64,000 nucleotides of DNA from Tistrella mobilis (GCF_039634785.1 NZ_JBBIAB010000016.1:54819-118818); one strand, 5' to 3'; positions 22,661 to 31,873 are shown, counted from the first letter of the stretch. Numbers and translations: made by a program. Notes: generated from the sequence alone by a model not told the origin.

Positions 22661-24472
22661 TCAGTTGCCGACGATGTTGAGCAACTCGTCGAACATCTGC
22701 TTCGCGGTGGTGAGCACGCGGGCCGATGCGGTGTAGGCGTTCTGGAACACGATCAGGTTGCTCATCTCCTCGTCGATGTTGACCCCCGTGACCGAGGCAT
22801 CGCGATAGGAGAGATCTTCCTTCAGGATGGCCGAGTCGCTGGCGCGGGTAGAGGCTTCGGCCGACACGCTCGCGATGTTGGAGATGATGCCCGAGGCATA
22901 GCCGGTCAGCGTGTAGTTGCCGCGGGCGAGCGACCCCACGCCGGGCATCGCCTGGGCGGTGTTGACACCGACCGCCAGCGCCTGGGCGTTGCGGTTGTCG
23001 CCCGAGGTGATGGCGACGTCGCCCGCAAGCAGGGCGGTGTCTTTCAGCAGCCCGGTCGCGACCCGGCCCGGATCGGCGACCACGGCCTTGGACACTTCGA
23101 TCGTCGCGGCATCGTCGCCGTCGAACAGGTTGTTCAGCCCCAGATGATGCGACAGGCCGCGCACCGTGCCGTCGGTGTCGGTCACCTGGCTGGTGCTTTC
23201 CGACAGCGCGATGCCCGAGGCGGTCCCGGTGGCGGTCAGCGTGAATTTGCCGTCCACGATCGAGGCCGAGACATAGGGGCCGAGCGCGCTGGCATTGATG
23301 GTGTCGCGCAGGTCGCCGATGCTGGTGACGGTGGAGAGATCGATGTCGAGCGGGGGGGCCACCAGCGTACCGTCGGCTGCGACCGCGGCGATGCGGAAAT
23401 TGCCGGTGGCCGAGAGCGGCGTGGTCGCCGCGACATCGGTCGAGCCGGTCAGCGACGAGGGTGCCGGCCAGCCGGTGCCCTGGTTGTGGATGGCGTTCAT
23501 CCGCTCGACCAGATTGTCGGCCAGGGTGTCGAGCTGGCCGCTGAGCGCCGCCAGGTCCTTGTCGCGCACCTGCAGCAGGCCGGCGAGGTTGCCGCCCTTG
23601 ATGGTGGAGGTGACCTGATCGCTGGTGCCGCCGGTCACCAGCACATCGCCGTCGTTCAGCTCTTCCAGCGTGTCGGGATCGACCGCCACCGCCTTGATCG
23701 GGCCATAGACGGCGTCGGCGCCCGGCTCCATCACCGGCGTATAGGTCAGCTGGCGCAGGCTTTCGTCCAGCAGGGTCTGGCCGGCGCCGGTATAGATCGC
23801 GATCCGGCCGTTGCTGCCGCTGACGATTTCAACGTCGATCTCGGCGGACAGGCTGGCGATCGCGATGTCGCGCTTGTCTTCCAGCTCGGATGCCGATTCG
23901 CCCAGCGCATTGGCGCGCTGGATGCGGGCGTTCAGATCATAGATCTGGCGCAGCGCCGCATTCGCGGCCTCGACCGAGTCGCCGATCTTCGCGTCGGTGT
24001 CGGCACGCACCTGGCCGACCTGGGCGGCATTGGTGTTCAGCCGGTCGGTCAGGGCCTTGGCGGACGAGACGAGATTGTAGCGCTCGCTGCCCGACTCGGT
24101 GGCGTTGGCGACCGATTCGAGCTGGGTGAGGAAGGCATCCAGATCGGCCGCGATCGAGTTGCTGCCGCCGACCTTGCCGAACATGCTCTGCACCTGATCC
24201 AGGATCGAGGCACGGGTGCTGTCGCGCGCCTCGTCGGAAGAGGCGCGGCGCAGCTCGGCACGCAGATAGTTGTCGACCTCGCGCTCGACGCCGGTCACCC
24301 GCACGCCCATGCCGTAGCCGCCGATGGTCGCCGATTCCTGGACGACCGTCTTGCGGGTATAGCCCGGCGTGTTGGCGTTGGCGACGTTCTGCGACGTCAC
24401 CGACAGCCCCGCCTGGGCCGCGTTCAGGCCGGTGGTCGCGTTGCGGAAGGCGGCGTCGAGGGAGAGCGACAT
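22661..24472 (-). CDS. flgK: Hook-associated protein FlgK (HAP1)
   Basis: 603 residues; N-terminal LDAAFRNATTGLNAAQAGLSVTSQNVANANTPGYTRK is the classic axial-protein N-terminus with the ANANTPGY motif. The C-terminus, ASVTGVNIDEEMSNLIVFQNAYTASARVLTTAKQMFDELLNIV, is the matching FlgK helix. It is the first junction protein between hook and filament. It follows the export chaperone flgN by 31 bp, its cognate chaperone in other systems. Confidence 0.96.
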   Translation of the reverse strand: MSLSLDAAFRNATTGLNAAQAGLSVTSQNVANANTPGYTRKTVVQESATIGGYGMGVRVTGVEREVDNYLRAELRRASSDEARDSTRASILDQVQSMFGKVGGSNSIAADLDAFLTQLESVANATESGSERYNLVSSAKALTDRLNTNAAQVGQVRADTDAKIGDSVEAANAALRQIYDLNARIQRANALGESASELEDKRDIAIASLSAEIDVEIVSGSNGRIAIYTGAGQTLLDESLRQLTYTPVMEPGADAVYGPIKAVAVDPDTLEELNDGDVLVTGGTSDQVTSTIKGGNLAGLLQVRDKDLAALSGQLDTLADNLVERMNAIHNQGTGWPAPSSLTGSTDVAATTPLSATGNFRIAAVAADGTLVAPPLDIDLSTVTSIGDLRDTINASALGPYVSASIVDGKFTLTATGTASGIALSESTSQVTDTDGTVRGLSHHLGLNNLFDGDDAATIEVSKAVVADPGRVATGLLKDTALLAGDVAITSGDNRNAQALAVGVNTAQAMPGVGSLARGNYTLTGYASGIISNIASVSAEASTRASDSAILKEDLSYRDASVTGVNIDEEMSNLIVFQNAYTASARVLTTAKQMFDELLNIVGN

Positions 24473-24503
24473 GGCGAAGGGCTCCGGCGGCTCGGGGTCT
24501 GGA

Positions 24504-25025
24504 TCAGATGCTGGTGTTCACGCTGATCGCACCCGCCCGGATGGTGCCGGCGCGGCCTGCGGTGCAGGTGCGGCCATTGGCGCCATAGACGGTGGTGGGG
24601 GCCTGGGCCCGGACGATGGCGCTGCGCACCGCGCCCAGGATCCGTTCATTGAGCGAGCGGGCCGCCCCGATCCGGCGCAGGTTGTCCTTCACCGCCTCGG
24701 CGAAGCGCGGAGCGATGTCGCCCAGGCGCGCGAAATCCGGGGTCTGCCGCACCGCCGCCTGATCCTGCCGGCCGAGCAGGGCATAGAGCTGCTCGTAGCC
24801 GCGGCCCAGGCGCTGCTTGTCGCCCTGCAGCGCGCGCATCCGGTCCATGTCCTTGATCGCCAGCGCCGCGGTTTCCTCTTCCAGCACCCGGGTCAGTTCC
24901 TCGACCACATGGGCGAGATCGGCGACCAGGGTGGCGACTTCGGGATCCTGGCGGCTGGCGGCGGCACGAATGGCGGCGGCGAGGCCGTCCTGGCCGGCAG
25001 TGATGACGTCGGTGGGTGCGGGCAT
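24504..25025 (-). CDS. flgN: FlgN-family flagellar export chaperone
   Basis: 173 residues, helical, with LAHVVEELTRVLEEETAALAIKDMDRMRALQGDKQRLGRGYEQL, the FlgN pattern of a long amphipathic coil. The C-terminal 40 residues (SIVRAQAPTTVYGANG) are the usual low-complexity tail. FlgN escorts FlgK and FlgL to the export gate, and here its gene directly precedes flgK and flgL. Shine-Dalgarno GGAGA. Confidence 0.85.
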   Translation of the reverse strand: MPAPTDVITAGQDGLAAAIRAAASRQDPEVATLVADLAHVVEELTRVLEEETAALAIKDMDRMRALQGDKQRLGRGYEQLYALLGRQDQAAVRQTPDFARLGDIAPRFAEAVKDNLRRIGAARSLNERILGAVRSAIVRAQAPTTVYGANGRTCTAGRAGTIRAGAISVNTSI

Positions 25026-25080
25026 GACGGATCTCCGGGCAAAGGGCAGGGCGTTTCAGGGCAGCGTCGGGTGGCGGTCG

Positions 25081-25464
25081 TCAGGATTGGGCTTCCTGGA
25101 TGCGGATCAACTGGTCGAGCACCTCGGCCGACAGGCCGATACCGCCGGCCTGGGCCATGGCCTGGCCGGTCTTTTCGGCCAGCATCGACTTCTGGAAGTC
25201 TTCCGCCGCCCGGGCGCCGGCGCCGTCGCCCATGCCGGGCATCAGATCGATGCCTTCCAGCATGGTCGACATCAGCCGCGACAGGAAAACGCCTTCCAGG
25301 GCTTCGGTTTTGTCGCGGGCCTTGTCGATGTCGATGCTGCGGCCGGTGGCCAGCTGGTTCAGCCGGCCGGTCTCGACGCGGCCTTCGGCATCGCGGCTCT
25401 GCGTGCCCGAAAAGGCGGAGGGGATGAGCGGGGTGGCAAGGGCACCGGAGCTGCTGATCGACAT
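25081..25464 (-). CDS. flgJ: Rod-binding protein FlgJ (N-terminal domain only)
   Basis: 127 residues: KTEALEGVFLSRLMSTMLEGI, FQKSMLAEKTGQAMAQAGGIGLSAEVLDQLIRIQ is the rod-binding domain of FlgJ. The C-terminal muramidase domain of enteric FlgJ is absent, as in other alphaproteobacteria (CheL-type), so peptidoglycan cutting must be done by a separate enzyme. It lies 11 bp after flgI with Shine-Dalgarno GAGG. Confidence 0.9.
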   Translation of the reverse strand: MSISSSGALATPLIPSAFSGTQSRDAEGRVETGRLNQLATGRSIDIDKARDKTEALEGVFLSRLMSTMLEGIDLMPGMGDGAGARAAEDFQKSMLAEKTGQAMAQAGGIGLSAEVLDQLIRIQEAQS

Positions 25465-25475
25465 CTGACCGGTCC

Positions 25476-26639
25476 TCACATCACTTCGATTTCGGCCTGG
25501 AGGGCGCCTGCAGCCTTGATCGCCTGCAGGATCGAGATCATGTCGCGCGGGCTGATGCCGAGCATGTTCAGCCCGTCGACCAGTTCCTGCAGCGTGACCC
25601 CCTTGGGCAGTACGGCCAGCTTGCGATCCGCGCCCTGGTCGACCTGGATGTTGGTGCGCGGCACCACCGCGGTCTGGCCCTGGGAGAAGGGGCCGGGCTG
25701 CGAGACCTGCGGGGTCTCGGTGATCCGGATGGTCAGGTTGCCCTGGGCGATGGCGACGGTGTCGATCCGGACGTTCTCGCCCATCACGATGATGCCGCTG
25801 TTCTCGTCGATCACCACCTTGGCGACCTGGTCGGGCTGGACGCGCAGCTGTTCGATCTGGGTCATCAACCCGGCGACGTCGCCCTGCCACTGCGCCGGCA
25901 CCTGCACCCGCACGCTGGCGGGATCGGTCGCCTTGGCGATGGCGCCGCCCATATAGGCATTCACGGCAGAGGCGATGCGCTGGGCGGTGGTGAAATCGGG
26001 GTTGCGGAGCGCGATCGTCACCTGATCGAGCGAGTCGAAGGCGAAGGTCACCTCGCGCTCGACGATCGCGCCGCTGGCGATCCGGCCCACCGTCGGCACG
26101 CCCTGGGTGACCGAGGCGCCCTGGCCCTGGGCCGAGAAGCCGCCGACGGCGACCTGGCCCTGGGCGACGCTGTAGATCTCGCCATCGGCGCCCAGCAGCG
26201 GGGTGACCAGCAGGGTGCCGCCCAGAAGCGAGCTGGCATCGCCGATCGCCGAGACCCGCACATCGACCCGGCTGCCCTGGCGGGCGAAGGGCGGCAGGTT
26301 GGCGGTGACCATCACCGCCGCCACATTGTCGGTGCGGAGGCGCGATCCGCGGCTGTTGACGCCCAGCCGTTCCAGCATCGCCACCAGGCTCTGCTCGGTG
26401 AAGGGGGCGTTGTTCAGGCTGTCGCCCGTGCCGTTCAGGCCCACGACCAGACCGTAGCCGACCAGCAGGTTGTCGCGCACGCCTTCGATATCGGCGATGT
26501 CCTTGATCCGCGACTGGGCCAGCGCCCCGGTCGGCAGGGTCATGGCCGCCACGGCGACCAGCGACGCCGCGAACACGGCGCGGATCGCGCGGAAGGCGCG
26601 GCGCGGGCGGTCATGGGTCAGATGGCGGGAGGCGGACAT
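25476..26639 (-). CDS. flgI: Flagellar P-ring protein FlgI
   Basis: 387 residues from the ATG at 26639 (GGAG ahead). A signal peptide (AMTLPTGALAQS) is followed by RIKDIADIEGVRDNLLVGYGLVVGLNGTGDSL, the highly conserved FlgI start, and ends LNMLGISPRDMISILQAIKAAGALQAEIEVM. It builds the periplasmic P ring around the rod. It heads the minus-strand unit flgI-flgJ-flgN-flgK-flgL-fliW-fliB, driven by the sigma54 promoter at 26686-26701. Confidence 0.96.
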   Translation of the reverse strand: MSASRHLTHDRPRRAFRAIRAVFAASLVAVAAMTLPTGALAQSRIKDIADIEGVRDNLLVGYGLVVGLNGTGDSLNNAPFTEQSLVAMLERLGVNSRGSRLRTDNVAAVMVTANLPPFARQGSRVDVRVSAIGDASSLLGGTLLVTPLLGADGEIYSVAQGQVAVGGFSAQGQGASVTQGVPTVGRIASGAIVEREVTFAFDSLDQVTIALRNPDFTTAQRIASAVNAYMGGAIAKATDPASVRVQVPAQWQGDVAGLMTQIEQLRVQPDQVAKVVIDENSGIIVMGENVRIDTVAIAQGNLTIRITETPQVSQPGPFSQGQTAVVPRTNIQVDQGADRKLAVLPKGVTLQELVDGLNMLGISPRDMISILQAIKAAGALQAEIEVM

Positions 26640-26685
26640 GGGCGGATCTGCTCCGGTTCGGGGGGCTTCGCTTCGCCAGTGCAGA

Positions 26686-26701
26686 TGCGAGAACCGTGCC
26701 A
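26686..26701 (-). promoter_or_regulatory. Sigma54 promoter of the flgI operon
   Basis: Minus-strand TGGCACGGTTCTCGCA: a perfect TGGCACG box and GG-N10-GC spacing. The predicted transcript starts about 35 nt before the flgI ATG. Confidence 0.85.
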
Positions 26702-26796
26702 GGACCGAAGCCTTTGCCGTGTCGTGGTTTTTGTGGTGCGACCCGGGCAGGGCGGGCAGAAGCGGCCACGGGGGTCGCGGCAAGCGCTGCATGGTG

Positions 26797-26815
26797 CCCG
26801 GCAGAAACTGCCGGG
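26797..26815. promoter_or_regulatory. ftr-like palindrome upstream of the flgI promoter
   Basis: CCCGGCAGAAACTGCCGGG is a perfect 19-bp inverted repeat centred about 110 bp upstream of the sigma54 box. It shares its outer half-sites with the palindromes at the flagellin genes. The divergent fliX start lies 164 bp on the other side, so it could affect both. The rest of 26640-26978 shows no gene. Confidence 0.65.
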
Positions 26816-26978
26816 TTCCCGCTGCAACAGCGGGCCGCCTGATGACCGCTTGCCGCCGGGGCTTGGCACCCGGCACATGCACGCCGATATACAGATGTGG
26901 GTGCCGGTTGTTATAAACGTCGTATGCAGCCCGCGGTCCCCGGTGGGACCGCTTCAGGCAGTGGAGGCTGACGAGGCA

Positions 26979-27407
26979 ATGAAGGTCACAGGCGTCGGTA
27001 CCGGCGCGCCCGCATCCAAGAGCCGTCGGACCCAGGGTCGCAGCGGCAGCTCCGACGATTTCGCGAGCCGCGTCGACGACGGAGGTGAGACCCGCTCGAC
27101 CGCGGCGCCCGCCAAGGCGGGGCCGCTGACCGCCATGGACGCCCTGCTGGCATTGCAGGGTGTGCCGGGCCGCGGCGAGGATGCCGATCGTGATGCGGCC
27201 GAGCGCGGCGGCCAGATGCTCGACCTGCTGGACGACATCCGCCTGGGTCTGCTGGACGGGCGGGTGCCGAAGGCGGCGCTCGGCCAGCTCCGCAGCCTGG
27301 TCGATGCCGAGCGCGGCAAGGTCTCCGATCCCCGTCTGGCAGAGGTTCTGGCCGAGATCGACGTTCGTGCTGCCGTCGAGCTTGCGAAACTCGATCGTAT
27401 CGGGTAA
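26979..27407 (+). CDS. fliX: Flagellar assembly regulator FliX
   Basis: 142 residues from the ATG at 26979 (Shine-Dalgarno GGAGG/GAGG). The C-terminal part, AMDALLALQGVPG ... GGQMLDLLDDIRLGLLDGRVPKAALGQLRSLVDAERGKVSDPRLAEVLAEIDVRAAVELAKL, matches the FliX family. In Caulobacter FliX couples completion of early flagellar structures to the activity of FlbD, the sigma54 activator. It is divergent from the flgI operon, whose promoter has an ftr-like palindrome; flbD itself is not in the window. Confidence 0.88.
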   Translation: MKVTGVGTGAPASKSRRTQGRSGSSDDFASRVDDGGETRSTAAPAKAGPLTAMDALLALQGVPGRGEDADRDAAERGGQMLDLLDDIRLGLLDGRVPKAALGQLRSLVDAERGKVSDPRLAEVLAEIDVRAAVELAKLDRIG

Positions 27408-27528
27408 CTACAGGCCCGACCGGACGGGCCGCCGTGTTCCCCCGCGGGCCGGCCGCCAACCGGAACGCGAGCGACCACCTGCCCGCGGCCGTATCGTGGG
27501 TGGATGGCCTCTCTGAGGGGAGACCAGG

Positions 27529-27945
27529 ATGGCTGTCACGCTGCCGCCCGACTACTTGCCGTCCGAAGACGAGCCGTTCATGAATGATCGGCAGGTCGAG
27601 TTCTTCCGCCGTCGCCTTCTGGCATGGCGCGAGGAAATCCTCCGGGAATCTTCGGAAACGCTGCGCAACCTGCAGGAAGACAGCCTGCAGGAGCCGGATA
27701 TTACCGACCGTGCCTCGGCAGAGGCCGATTGGTCGATCCATCTGCGCACACGCGACCGTCAGCGCAAGCTGATTTCCAAGATCGATGCCGCGCTGAAGCG
27801 CATCGAGGATGGTTCCTACGGCTATTGTGAGGAAACGAGCGAGCCGATCAGCCTGAAGCGGCTGATCGCACGGCCGATCGCGACCCTCAGCATCGATGCC
27901 CAGGAACGCCACGAGCGCCGCGAGCGCAGCTATCGCGACGACTGA
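27529..27945 (+). CDS. dksA: RNA polymerase-binding factor DksA (single-cysteine type)
   Basis: 138 residues. FFRRRLLAWREEILRESSETLRNLQ is the coiled coil that enters the RNA polymerase secondary channel. The globular part GYCEETSEPISLKRLIARPIATLSIDAQERHE keeps only one of the four zinc-finger cysteines, the rest being Thr/Ser/Ala-type residues, as in other alphaproteobacterial DksA proteins. It works with ppGpp in stringent control. Shine-Dalgarno GGGGAGACC; a strong terminator follows. Confidence 0.94.
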   Translation: MAVTLPPDYLPSEDEPFMNDRQVEFFRRRLLAWREEILRESSETLRNLQEDSLQEPDITDRASAEADWSIHLRTRDRQRKLISKIDAALKRIEDGSYGYCEETSEPISLKRLIARPIATLSIDAQERHERRERSYRDD

Positions 27946-28002
27946 CCGCGGGGCCACGCACCGGAAGCGGGGCATGTCGTGGCCCTGCAACCGCCAGAAC
28001 GT

Positions 28003-28048
28003 AAGGGGCGCACCGATGCCGGGAACATCGGTGCGCCCCTTATTTTTT
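28003..28048 (+). terminator. Rho-independent terminator of dksA
   Basis: AAGGGGCGCACCGATG pairs with CATCGGTGCGCCCCTT (16 bp, 7-nt loop), followed by TTATTTTTT. Textbook form. Confidence 0.95.
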
Positions 28049-28242
28049 CTGAGCGCGGCCCATATTCCTGAACGTGACCCGATATTCTTGAGCGTGACCG
28101 GGAAACCATATCTGCTGAAGGGTGGTCGGGCGACGGCTGTGATGCCATAGTCGTGTAACGGTTGCATGCGGGAAGGGGGATGGTCCCGCAGGGCAGGTGC
28201 CGGGAACACGTGGGGGACGTGGCTGCCGATGGACGGTCGTGC

Positions 28243-30987
28243 ATGGCCTTAACCGGGCCGACGGGGGAATCCGATCCGACGATGTCGATGGCCGATCCGA
28301 CGATCGCGATGGAGCGGCGGCGTCGGCGTGAGCGCCGCTGGCTGATCGTCGTGGCCTCGCTCGGCGTCGTCTTCTCGATCGTCGTCTGGTCGATCGCCCG
28401 ACATGACCGGCTTCAGGCCAGCCGGCACGCTTTTTCCGAGATCGCGACGGCCACCGCGGCCGCCATGGCGCTGGACATCGACCGCCATATCGGTGTGGCC
28501 GACGATCTTGCGGCCCTGTTCGCCTCGTCCAACGAAGTCTCGGCCGACGAGTTCGAACGCTATGTCGTCTCGGCCCGCAGGCGTGCGCCGGCGATCAGCG
28601 CTCTGGCCTGGTATCGCGGCCAGATCGTCTCGCCCCTGCGGGAGGTGCCGCCGACCCCGGGGGAGATGCTGCCCCATGACGTGGATCTGATGGCGGCGCG
28701 GCTGGAGCGGCAGGTCCTGGTCCAGGCGCGGGATGTGGCCGGGCCCGAGGACGAAACCGGGCAGCTGTCGAGCGGTCCGCCCGTGGAGCCGTCGGTCATG
28801 ACGCGGCTGGTGGAACGGGCCCTGTTTTCGGGCGCGACGGCGGTGGAACCCTTCGGTCATCCGGATGCGAGCGGCCCGGTCACCGGGCTGCTGTTCGCGA
28901 TTCCGGTCCGCACCGGCGGCAGGGTCGGCGGGCTGGACGTGGTGATCGGCCTGATCGACGCCATGCGGCTGGTCGACGATGTCGGCCGGCGCACCGACGA
29001 TCTGACCCGCGCCGGCAAGCTCAGCCTGCGGCCGATCGAGCGCCTGCCCTCGGCTGCCGCCGTGTCACCGAGAATTTATGACCGCATGCCGGAAGGATCC
29101 GATCCCTCGGCCTGGACCCGGGTCCGGGCGGTGGAGGTCGGCGACCGGCTGTTCCGGATCAAGATCGCGGCCGGCAGCGACATGCCCGGGCGCTGGACGA
29201 TCGAAGTGCCGGCGCTGGCCGTGCTGCTGGCCGGCTTTGCCGTGACCGGCATGGCTGCCGGGCTGCTGCGGCGCACCCAGCGGCGCGCTGCGATGCTGGA
29301 AGACGCGCGGGCGGGCAATCTGGCCACCCTGCGTCAGCTGGAGGCCGAAATCATGGCCCATGACGACACCGAGCGGCGGCTGGTGGAGACGGTGGAGCGC
29401 CTGGCGATCAGCGAGCGCCGCTTCCGCAGCACTTTCGATCATGCGGCCGTGGGCATCGCCCATCTGAGCCCGGCCGGCACGATCGAGCGCAGCAACAGCC
29501 GCTTCGCCACCATTTTCGGCCTGTCGACCCAGACCCTGCGCGGGCGGCGGGTGGATGATTTCGTCCATCCCGACGACCGCCCGGACTGGACGGTCGGGGT
29601 GACCGCCCTGCTTTCGGGGCAGACGGATGTGCTGTCGACCGACTGCCGGGTGATCCGCGCCGGCGAAGCGATCTGGCTGCGGGTGACGGCAAGCCTGGTG
29701 CGCGACACGCTCGCGGGCGGCGACGACCGCCTCAACCACGTCATCATCGTGGTCGACGACGTGACCGAGCAGACCGTGATGATGCGCCGGTTGAGCCTGA
29801 GCGAGCGCAGCCTGGCCTCGGCCCAGCGCGTTGCCGGCCTCGGCATCGTCGAATGGGATCCGGCGACGGATACGGTGTGGTGGTCGGCCGAAACCTACCG
29901 GCTGTTCGATCGTCCGCCCGCTTCCGGCCCGCTGCCCTTCGAACGGCTGGCGGAATATGTCGTGGCCGAAGACATGGCGCTGCTCGACCGGGCGCTGGCC
30001 CATACGGTGGAAAGCGGCGCACCGCTGCGCATGGATCTGCGCATCCGCCGTCCGGGGGAGGAGCCGCGCTGGCTGCGGGTGGAAGGCGCCATGGAGGTGG
30101 ATGGCGGCCGGCGGGTGCTGCTGGCCGCCCTGCTGGACGCCACCGCCGACCGGGTCGCCGCCCAGACCCTGCGCCGCGCCAAGGAACAGGCCGAGGCTGC
30201 GAACGAGGCCAAGTCGATCTTCCTGGCCAATATGAGCCACGAACTGCGCACGCCGCTGAATGCGATCATCGGCTTTACCGAAGCCATGCTCGGCGGGCTG
30301 GGCGGCGCGCCGTCTGACCGGCATCGCGGCTATCTGGCCGATGTGCTGTCGGCCGGCCGGCATCTTCTGGGGGTGATCGAGAGCATTCTGGACCTGTCGA
30401 AGATCGAGGCGGGCAAGGCCCGGCTGGATGAAAGCCATGCCGATCTGGGCGCCATCGGCCGCGAGGCGGTACGGCTGATCACGCCGCAGGCGGAGACGCG
30501 CGGGGTGGAGGTTTCTCTCGACCTGCCCGATCCGGCGCCGGTGGTGCTGGCCGACCGGCTGAAGCTCCGCCAGCTGGTGCTGAACCTGCTGTCGAATGCG
30601 GTGAAGTTCAGCGACACCGGCGGCGCCGTCTCGCTCTCGGTCGTGCGGCGCAAGGAAGGCGGTGTGATGCTGGAGGTCGTGGATGACGGCATCGGGATGG
30701 ACCCCGAGCAGATCGCCGTCGCCCTGCAACCTTTCGAGCAGCTGGCGGCGGGGCGCGGCCGGGGCGGCGGCACGGGGCTCGGCCTGCCGCTTGCCCGTGC
30801 GATCGCCGAACTGCATGGCGGCCGGCTGGAGATTTTGAGCCGCCCGGGCCTCGGCACCACCGTGCGGGTGACCCTGCCCGCAGAGCGCACGCTGGGCCTG
30901 GACGGTGCACCCGAGCCGCCGGTCGCGGCCAGAAAGCCGACGAGCCCCGGAGATCTTCCCCCGGGGCCCGCCGGCCGTCTGCATTGA
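28243..30987 (+). CDS. Membrane histidine kinase with CHASE-like sensor and two PAS domains
   Basis: 914 residues from ATG 28243; starts at 28180 and 28282 are equally open and no ribosome site decides. A membrane helix (WLIVVASLGVVFSIVVWSIA) is followed by a periplasmic CHASE-like domain (ALDIDRHIGVADDLAALFASSNEVSADEF; EFERYV), a second helix (LAVLLAGFAVTGMAAGLL), a PAS domain, a second PAS with PAC, then HisKA with the phosphorylated His 666 in MSHELRTPLNAIIGF and an ATPase with NLLSNAVKFS, DDGIGMD and GGTGLGLPL. No receiver domain or adjacent regulator is present, so it is an orphan. Its signal and role in the flagellar island are unknown. Confidence 0.85.
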   Translation: MALTGPTGESDPTMSMADPTIAMERRRRRERRWLIVVASLGVVFSIVVWSIARHDRLQASRHAFSEIATATAAAMALDIDRHIGVADDLAALFASSNEVSADEFERYVVSARRRAPAISALAWYRGQIVSPLREVPPTPGEMLPHDVDLMAARLERQVLVQARDVAGPEDETGQLSSGPPVEPSVMTRLVERALFSGATAVEPFGHPDASGPVTGLLFAIPVRTGGRVGGLDVVIGLIDAMRLVDDVGRRTDDLTRAGKLSLRPIERLPSAAAVSPRIYDRMPEGSDPSAWTRVRAVEVGDRLFRIKIAAGSDMPGRWTIEVPALAVLLAGFAVTGMAAGLLRRTQRRAAMLEDARAGNLATLRQLEAEIMAHDDTERRLVETVERLAISERRFRSTFDHAAVGIAHLSPAGTIERSNSRFATIFGLSTQTLRGRRVDDFVHPDDRPDWTVGVTALLSGQTDVLSTDCRVIRAGEAIWLRVTASLVRDTLAGGDDRLNHVIIVVDDVTEQTVMMRRLSLSERSLASAQRVAGLGIVEWDPATDTVWWSAETYRLFDRPPASGPLPFERLAEYVVAEDMALLDRALAHTVESGAPLRMDLRIRRPGEEPRWLRVEGAMEVDGGRRVLLAALLDATADRVAAQTLRRAKEQAEAANEAKSIFLANMSHELRTPLNAIIGFTEAMLGGLGGAPSDRHRGYLADVLSAGRHLLGVIESILDLSKIEAGKARLDESHADLGAIGREAVRLITPQAETRGVEVSLDLPDPAPVVLADRLKLRQLVLNLLSNAVKFSDTGGAVSLSVVRRKEGGVMLEVVDDGIGMDPEQIAVALQPFEQLAAGRGRGGGTGLGLPLARAIAELHGGRLEILSRPGLGTTVRVTLPAERTLGLDGAPEPPVAARKPTSPGDLPPGPAGRLH

Positions 30988-31000
30988 TCTGCCGCCCGGG

Positions 31001-31795
31001 TCAGAAGGGCAGCAGGATGTCCATGACCTGGGTGCCGTAGCGCGGCTGCTGCACGTCCGAGATCTGGCCGCGGCCGCCATAGGCGATGCGGGCCTCGGCG
31101 ATCTTGTCGTGCGGGATGCTGTTGTCGCCGGCAATGTCTTCCGGCCGGACCACGCCCGCCACCAGGATCTCGCGGACCTCGTAATTCACCCGCATCTCCT
31201 GGCGGCCGTTGATGACCAGATTGCCGTTGGGCAGGATCTGGGTCACCACCGCGGCGATCGAGATCGCGACCGCTTCGGTCCGCTGCACGCCGCCCTGGCC
31301 GACATTGCTGGTCGACGAACCCAGATCGACCAGGCTGCCCGGATCGATCGGCTCGGCCAGCACCTTGCCCAGCTGGTTTTCGACACCGAAGAAGCCGTCG
31401 AGGCCGATCTTTTCGCTGTTGGTGCGCGACCGGTTGGTGCGGTTGTTGATCTGGGCGCGATCGTTGATCGTGACCTTCACGGTCAGGATGTCGCCGACCT
31501 GCTTGGCGCGCTGATCGTCGAAGAAGGCGCGGGCGCCGGCCTTCCACAGCGAGTTGGGCGCGCGGCTGTCGGTGCGCACCGGCGGCATCGGCATCGAGAC
31601 CGGCTTGTAGCCTTCCGTCTGGGTCGGGTTGTTGATCGGCGAAAGGTCGGGTGCCTTGCCGATGTTTGCAATGCGCTCACCGGCATTGCAGGCGCCGAGG
31701 GCGAGGGCCAGGCCGAGGACGGCGACATGGGCGCCACCGAAGCGGCGGCCGGTCCGGGCAGGGGCAGAGGTGCGGGGGGTGCGGGCCGTCGTCAT
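31001..31795 (-). CDS. flgH: Flagellar L-ring lipoprotein FlgH
   Basis: 264 residues. The lipobox LALGAC places the acylated Cys at 36. NSLWKAGARAFFDDQRAKQVGDILTVKVTINDRAQINN and NGNLVINGRQEMRVNYEVREILVAGVVRPEDIAGDNSI are diagnostic for FlgH. It forms the outer-membrane L ring. Last gene of flgF-flgG-flgA-flgH, convergent with the histidine kinase gene (13 bp between stops). A purine-rich spacer with repeated GGGAAG lies between it and flgA. Confidence 0.96.
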   Translation of the reverse strand: MTTARTPRTSAPARTGRRFGGAHVAVLGLALALGACNAGERIANIGKAPDLSPINNPTQTEGYKPVSMPMPPVRTDSRAPNSLWKAGARAFFDDQRAKQVGDILTVKVTINDRAQINNRTNRSRTNSEKIGLDGFFGVENQLGKVLAEPIDPGSLVDLGSSTSNVGQGGVQRTEAVAISIAAVVTQILPNGNLVINGRQEMRVNYEVREILVAGVVRPEDIAGDNSIPHDKIAEARIAYGGRGQISDVQQPRYGTQVMDILLPF

Positions 31796-31873
31796 GATGC
31801 GGTCCTCGGATCTCGGGAAGCCTGGGAAGGGAAAGTCTGGGAAGCTTAAGTTTGGGAATGGGGAGAGGCTCGG

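Noticed and set aside
26850..26880. Plus-strand TGGCACCCGGCACATGC as a sigma54 promoter for fliX
   Set aside because: GG to GC distance is 12 nt, not 10, so it does not fit sigma54 spacing.
31796..31873. Degenerate GGGAAG repeats between flgA and flgH as a functional element
   Set aside because: Purine-rich spacer without regular period; no symmetry or known site.
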